Source: Bacillota bacterium (GTDB taxonomy: Bacteria > Bacillota > Clostridia > Lachnospirales > Lachnospiraceae). Taken from it: a stretch of DNA of 41,903 nt. The stretch lies in NCBI GenBank assembly GCA_023450835.1, contig JAEXGM010000223.1, forward strand, positions 1 to 41,903, read 5' to 3'. The notes under the pieces were generated by a model. It was not told the DNA's origin. It saw only the letters and a program-made list of their open reading frames with translations, and did no database searches. Shown piece after piece: positions 40,930 through 41,903 of the stretch. The position numbers and the translations under genes were made by a program. Each line of letters opens with the position of its first letter. Position 1 is the stretch's first letter.

Positions 40930-40989
40930 GATACAAACTGAGAGGAAGGCAGGCTGAAAAAACAGAAGTAGTTTTTTCAAGGGGTTATT

Positions 40990-41706
40990 ATGACCGCAGG
41001 AAATAAAAGAGGAATGTTTGGTTTCATAGCAGCGGAGCTGCTGCTGTATCTGATATTTATGGCAGGAGATATCTTTGGATATCCGGGTTTGGATACGGTG
41101 ACATTGGTAAAATATTGTTCTATTCTTTTATGCAATGTTTTTGCATTAACTTATGCTCTGAAATACAGACGGAGGGAGAACTATATTCTTTTTAGCGGAT
41201 TGTTCTTTACTGCGGTGTCCGATTATTTTCTTCTATTTACAGAGAACTTTACTTTCGGGATGCTTACCTTTTGCGTTGTACAGATTTTGTATCTGGTATA
41301 CCTCTGCTTTCTGGGAGAGGGAAGAAGGGGAGTGGCAGGCAGGCTTCTTGTGAATATCTTTTTGTGGGCGGCTGTGCTGCTTATACTTTGGGCCCTTCAG
41401 GTACCGGTTGATCTGCTCTTAATAACAGCGGCCTTTTACTTTATCTCTATCCTGCATAATGTGATTACGGCAGCAGGGAATGCCAGACACAAGTCCGATA
41501 AAAGGAATCTTATATTTGCAATAGGTATGTTCTTGTTTCTCCTTTGTGATATAAATGTCGGCATCTATAATATGAACGGATTTATAGCTGTTGGAAGTAC
41601 AGCTTTTCAGAAGGTGTACCATTTCTCGGAAATCGCCATGTGGATGTTTTATTTACCGGCACAGGTATGTATTTCCCTGAGCGGAATATTTTCAAAGAAT
41701 GAGTGA
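40990..41706 (+). CDS. Polytopic membrane protein, possibly YhhN/TMEM86-like
   Basis: A 238-residue, very hydrophobic protein with seven or eight membrane helices. Short polar pieces fit the YhhN (lysoplasmalogenase-like) family: VSDYFLLF after helix 3 and FLLCDINVGIYNM near the end, each an Asp at a helix start, and VYHFSEIAMWMFYLPAQ in the last helices. YhhN proteins are integral membrane enzymes or transport-related proteins of lipid metabolism. The match is by pattern only and could be wrong. AAGGGG lies five bases upstream of ATG. It is monocistronic and is not obviously connected to the polysaccharide locus. Confidence 0.5.
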   Translation: MTAGNKRGMFGFIAAELLLYLIFMAGDIFGYPGLDTVTLVKYCSILLCNVFALTYALKYRRRENYILFSGLFFTAVSDYFLLFTENFTFGMLTFCVVQILYLVYLCFLGEGRRGVAGRLLVNIFLWAAVLLILWALQVPVDLLLITAAFYFISILHNVITAAGNARHKSDKRNLIFAIGMFLFLLCDINVGIYNMNGFIAVGSTAFQKVYHFSEIAMWMFYLPAQVCISLSGIFSKNE

Positions 41707-41737
41707 AACAGGCGGAACACGGCAAATGCATGACGGA

Positions 41738-41805
41738 GGATTTTGGAAACGAACGATAAGTTTGGCTTCCCTTTCGGAAATTTCCCGTTCAGGATTCCAA
41801 ATTCC
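41738..41805. repeat. Imperfect inverted repeat after the membrane protein gene
   Basis: GGATTTTGGAA (41738-41748) pairs with TTCCAAATTCC (41795-41805) with mismatches, and inner GAACG pairs with CGTTC (41786-41790). There is no T-tract. Confidence 0.4.
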
Positions 41806-41815
41806 ACTAAAATGC

Positions 41816-41903
41816 CAGCCGTTGTTCCTGACAGGTGAAAGGATACCAAACTCACTGAAAAACGCTCAGACAGTGGTATCCTTTCACCTACTCACAAAGG
41901 CTG
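41816..41903. repeat. Inverted-repeat element at the window edge
   Basis: AGGTGAAAGGATACCA (41833-41848) pairs perfectly with TGGTATCCTTTCACCT (41874-41889). The outer CAGCC-TTGT (41816-41824) pairs with ACAA-GGCTG (41894-41903). The whole is a palindrome of about 88 bases that may continue past the edge. It has no T-run and could be a MITE or a terminator-like stem. Confidence 0.6.

Larger units (their letters stand above)
40507..40989. other. Divergent control region, GH2 / membrane protein
   Basis: A 483-base, AT-rich region. From left it holds the GH2 leader hairpin (40524-40546), the minus-strand promoter (40658-40685), the AraC-type site (40705-40725), an isolated cre/LacI-type operator (40790-40803) with a GGAGGAG after it but no start codon, the plus-strand promoter (40901-40929) and a hairpin before the RBS (40955-40979). 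No gene was found. Confidence 0.65.

Noticed and set aside
27149..41889. GGATACCA...TGGTATCC shared by the stems at 27149 and 41833
   Set aside because: Only eight bases per arm match, with no similarity in loops or flanks. Chance is sufficient.

Overview
The window looks like chromosome from an anaerobic, low-to-medium GC Firmicute of the Lachnospiraceae/Clostridium cluster XIVa type. The grounds are strong GGAGG-type ribosome binding sites, TTGACA/TATAAT promoters, NfnAB, a GtrA protein, an ABC-F protein of the YfmM kind, LplB/YtcP-like sugar ABC permeases and many glycoside hydrolases. This assignment rests on gene content only. No rRNA, tRNA, CRISPR, transposase or phage gene was seen.

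The left part (1-17.6 kb) is mostly housekeeping and signalling. It holds a gene fragment, a GtrA-type membrane protein, a 34-residue membrane peptide gene, an ABC-F ATPase (-), an HD-domain/CYTH pair (+), a histidine kinase/response regulator pair (-), electron-bifurcating NfnA-NfnB (+), a GGDEF-EAL c-di-GMP protein (+), an (alpha/alpha)6-barrel protein with a TIM-barrel isomerase (+), and an ABC-2 type exporter (-).

The right part (17.9-40.5 kb) is a Gram-positive polysaccharide-utilisation locus. It carries GH127-like, GH43-like, GH35, GH51 and GH2 enzymes, a second clan GH-A hydrolase, a parallel beta-helix protein, a three-gene oligosaccharide ABC importer without its own ATPase, a LacI regulator and two paralogous AraC regulators. 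The mix of beta-galactosidases and arabinofuranosidases points to arabinogalactan or the arabinan/galactan side chains of rhamnogalacturonan I. The importer-GH35-AraC operon starts from a perfect consensus promoter with a LacI/CcpA-type operator next to it. The two AraC proteins probably act at a shared 21-bp site that sits at exactly the same distance from the same -35 hexamer (TTGTAT) in front of the GH-A hydrolase and the GH2 gene.

The most unusual content is not protein-coding. A dispersed palindromic element of about 82-90 bp occurs four times, plus one truncated copy, between 3.8 and 15.3 kb. It always lies in the sense orientation a few bases after a stop codon, and it keeps two hairpins while the sequence of the second changes in a compensatory way. 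In addition, about a dozen genes have a hairpin directly abutting, enclosing or lying just downstream of the Shine-Dalgarno sequence. Two pairs of leaders (nfnA/nfnB; response regulator/GH2 beta-galactosidase) share exact flanking sequence around different hairpins.
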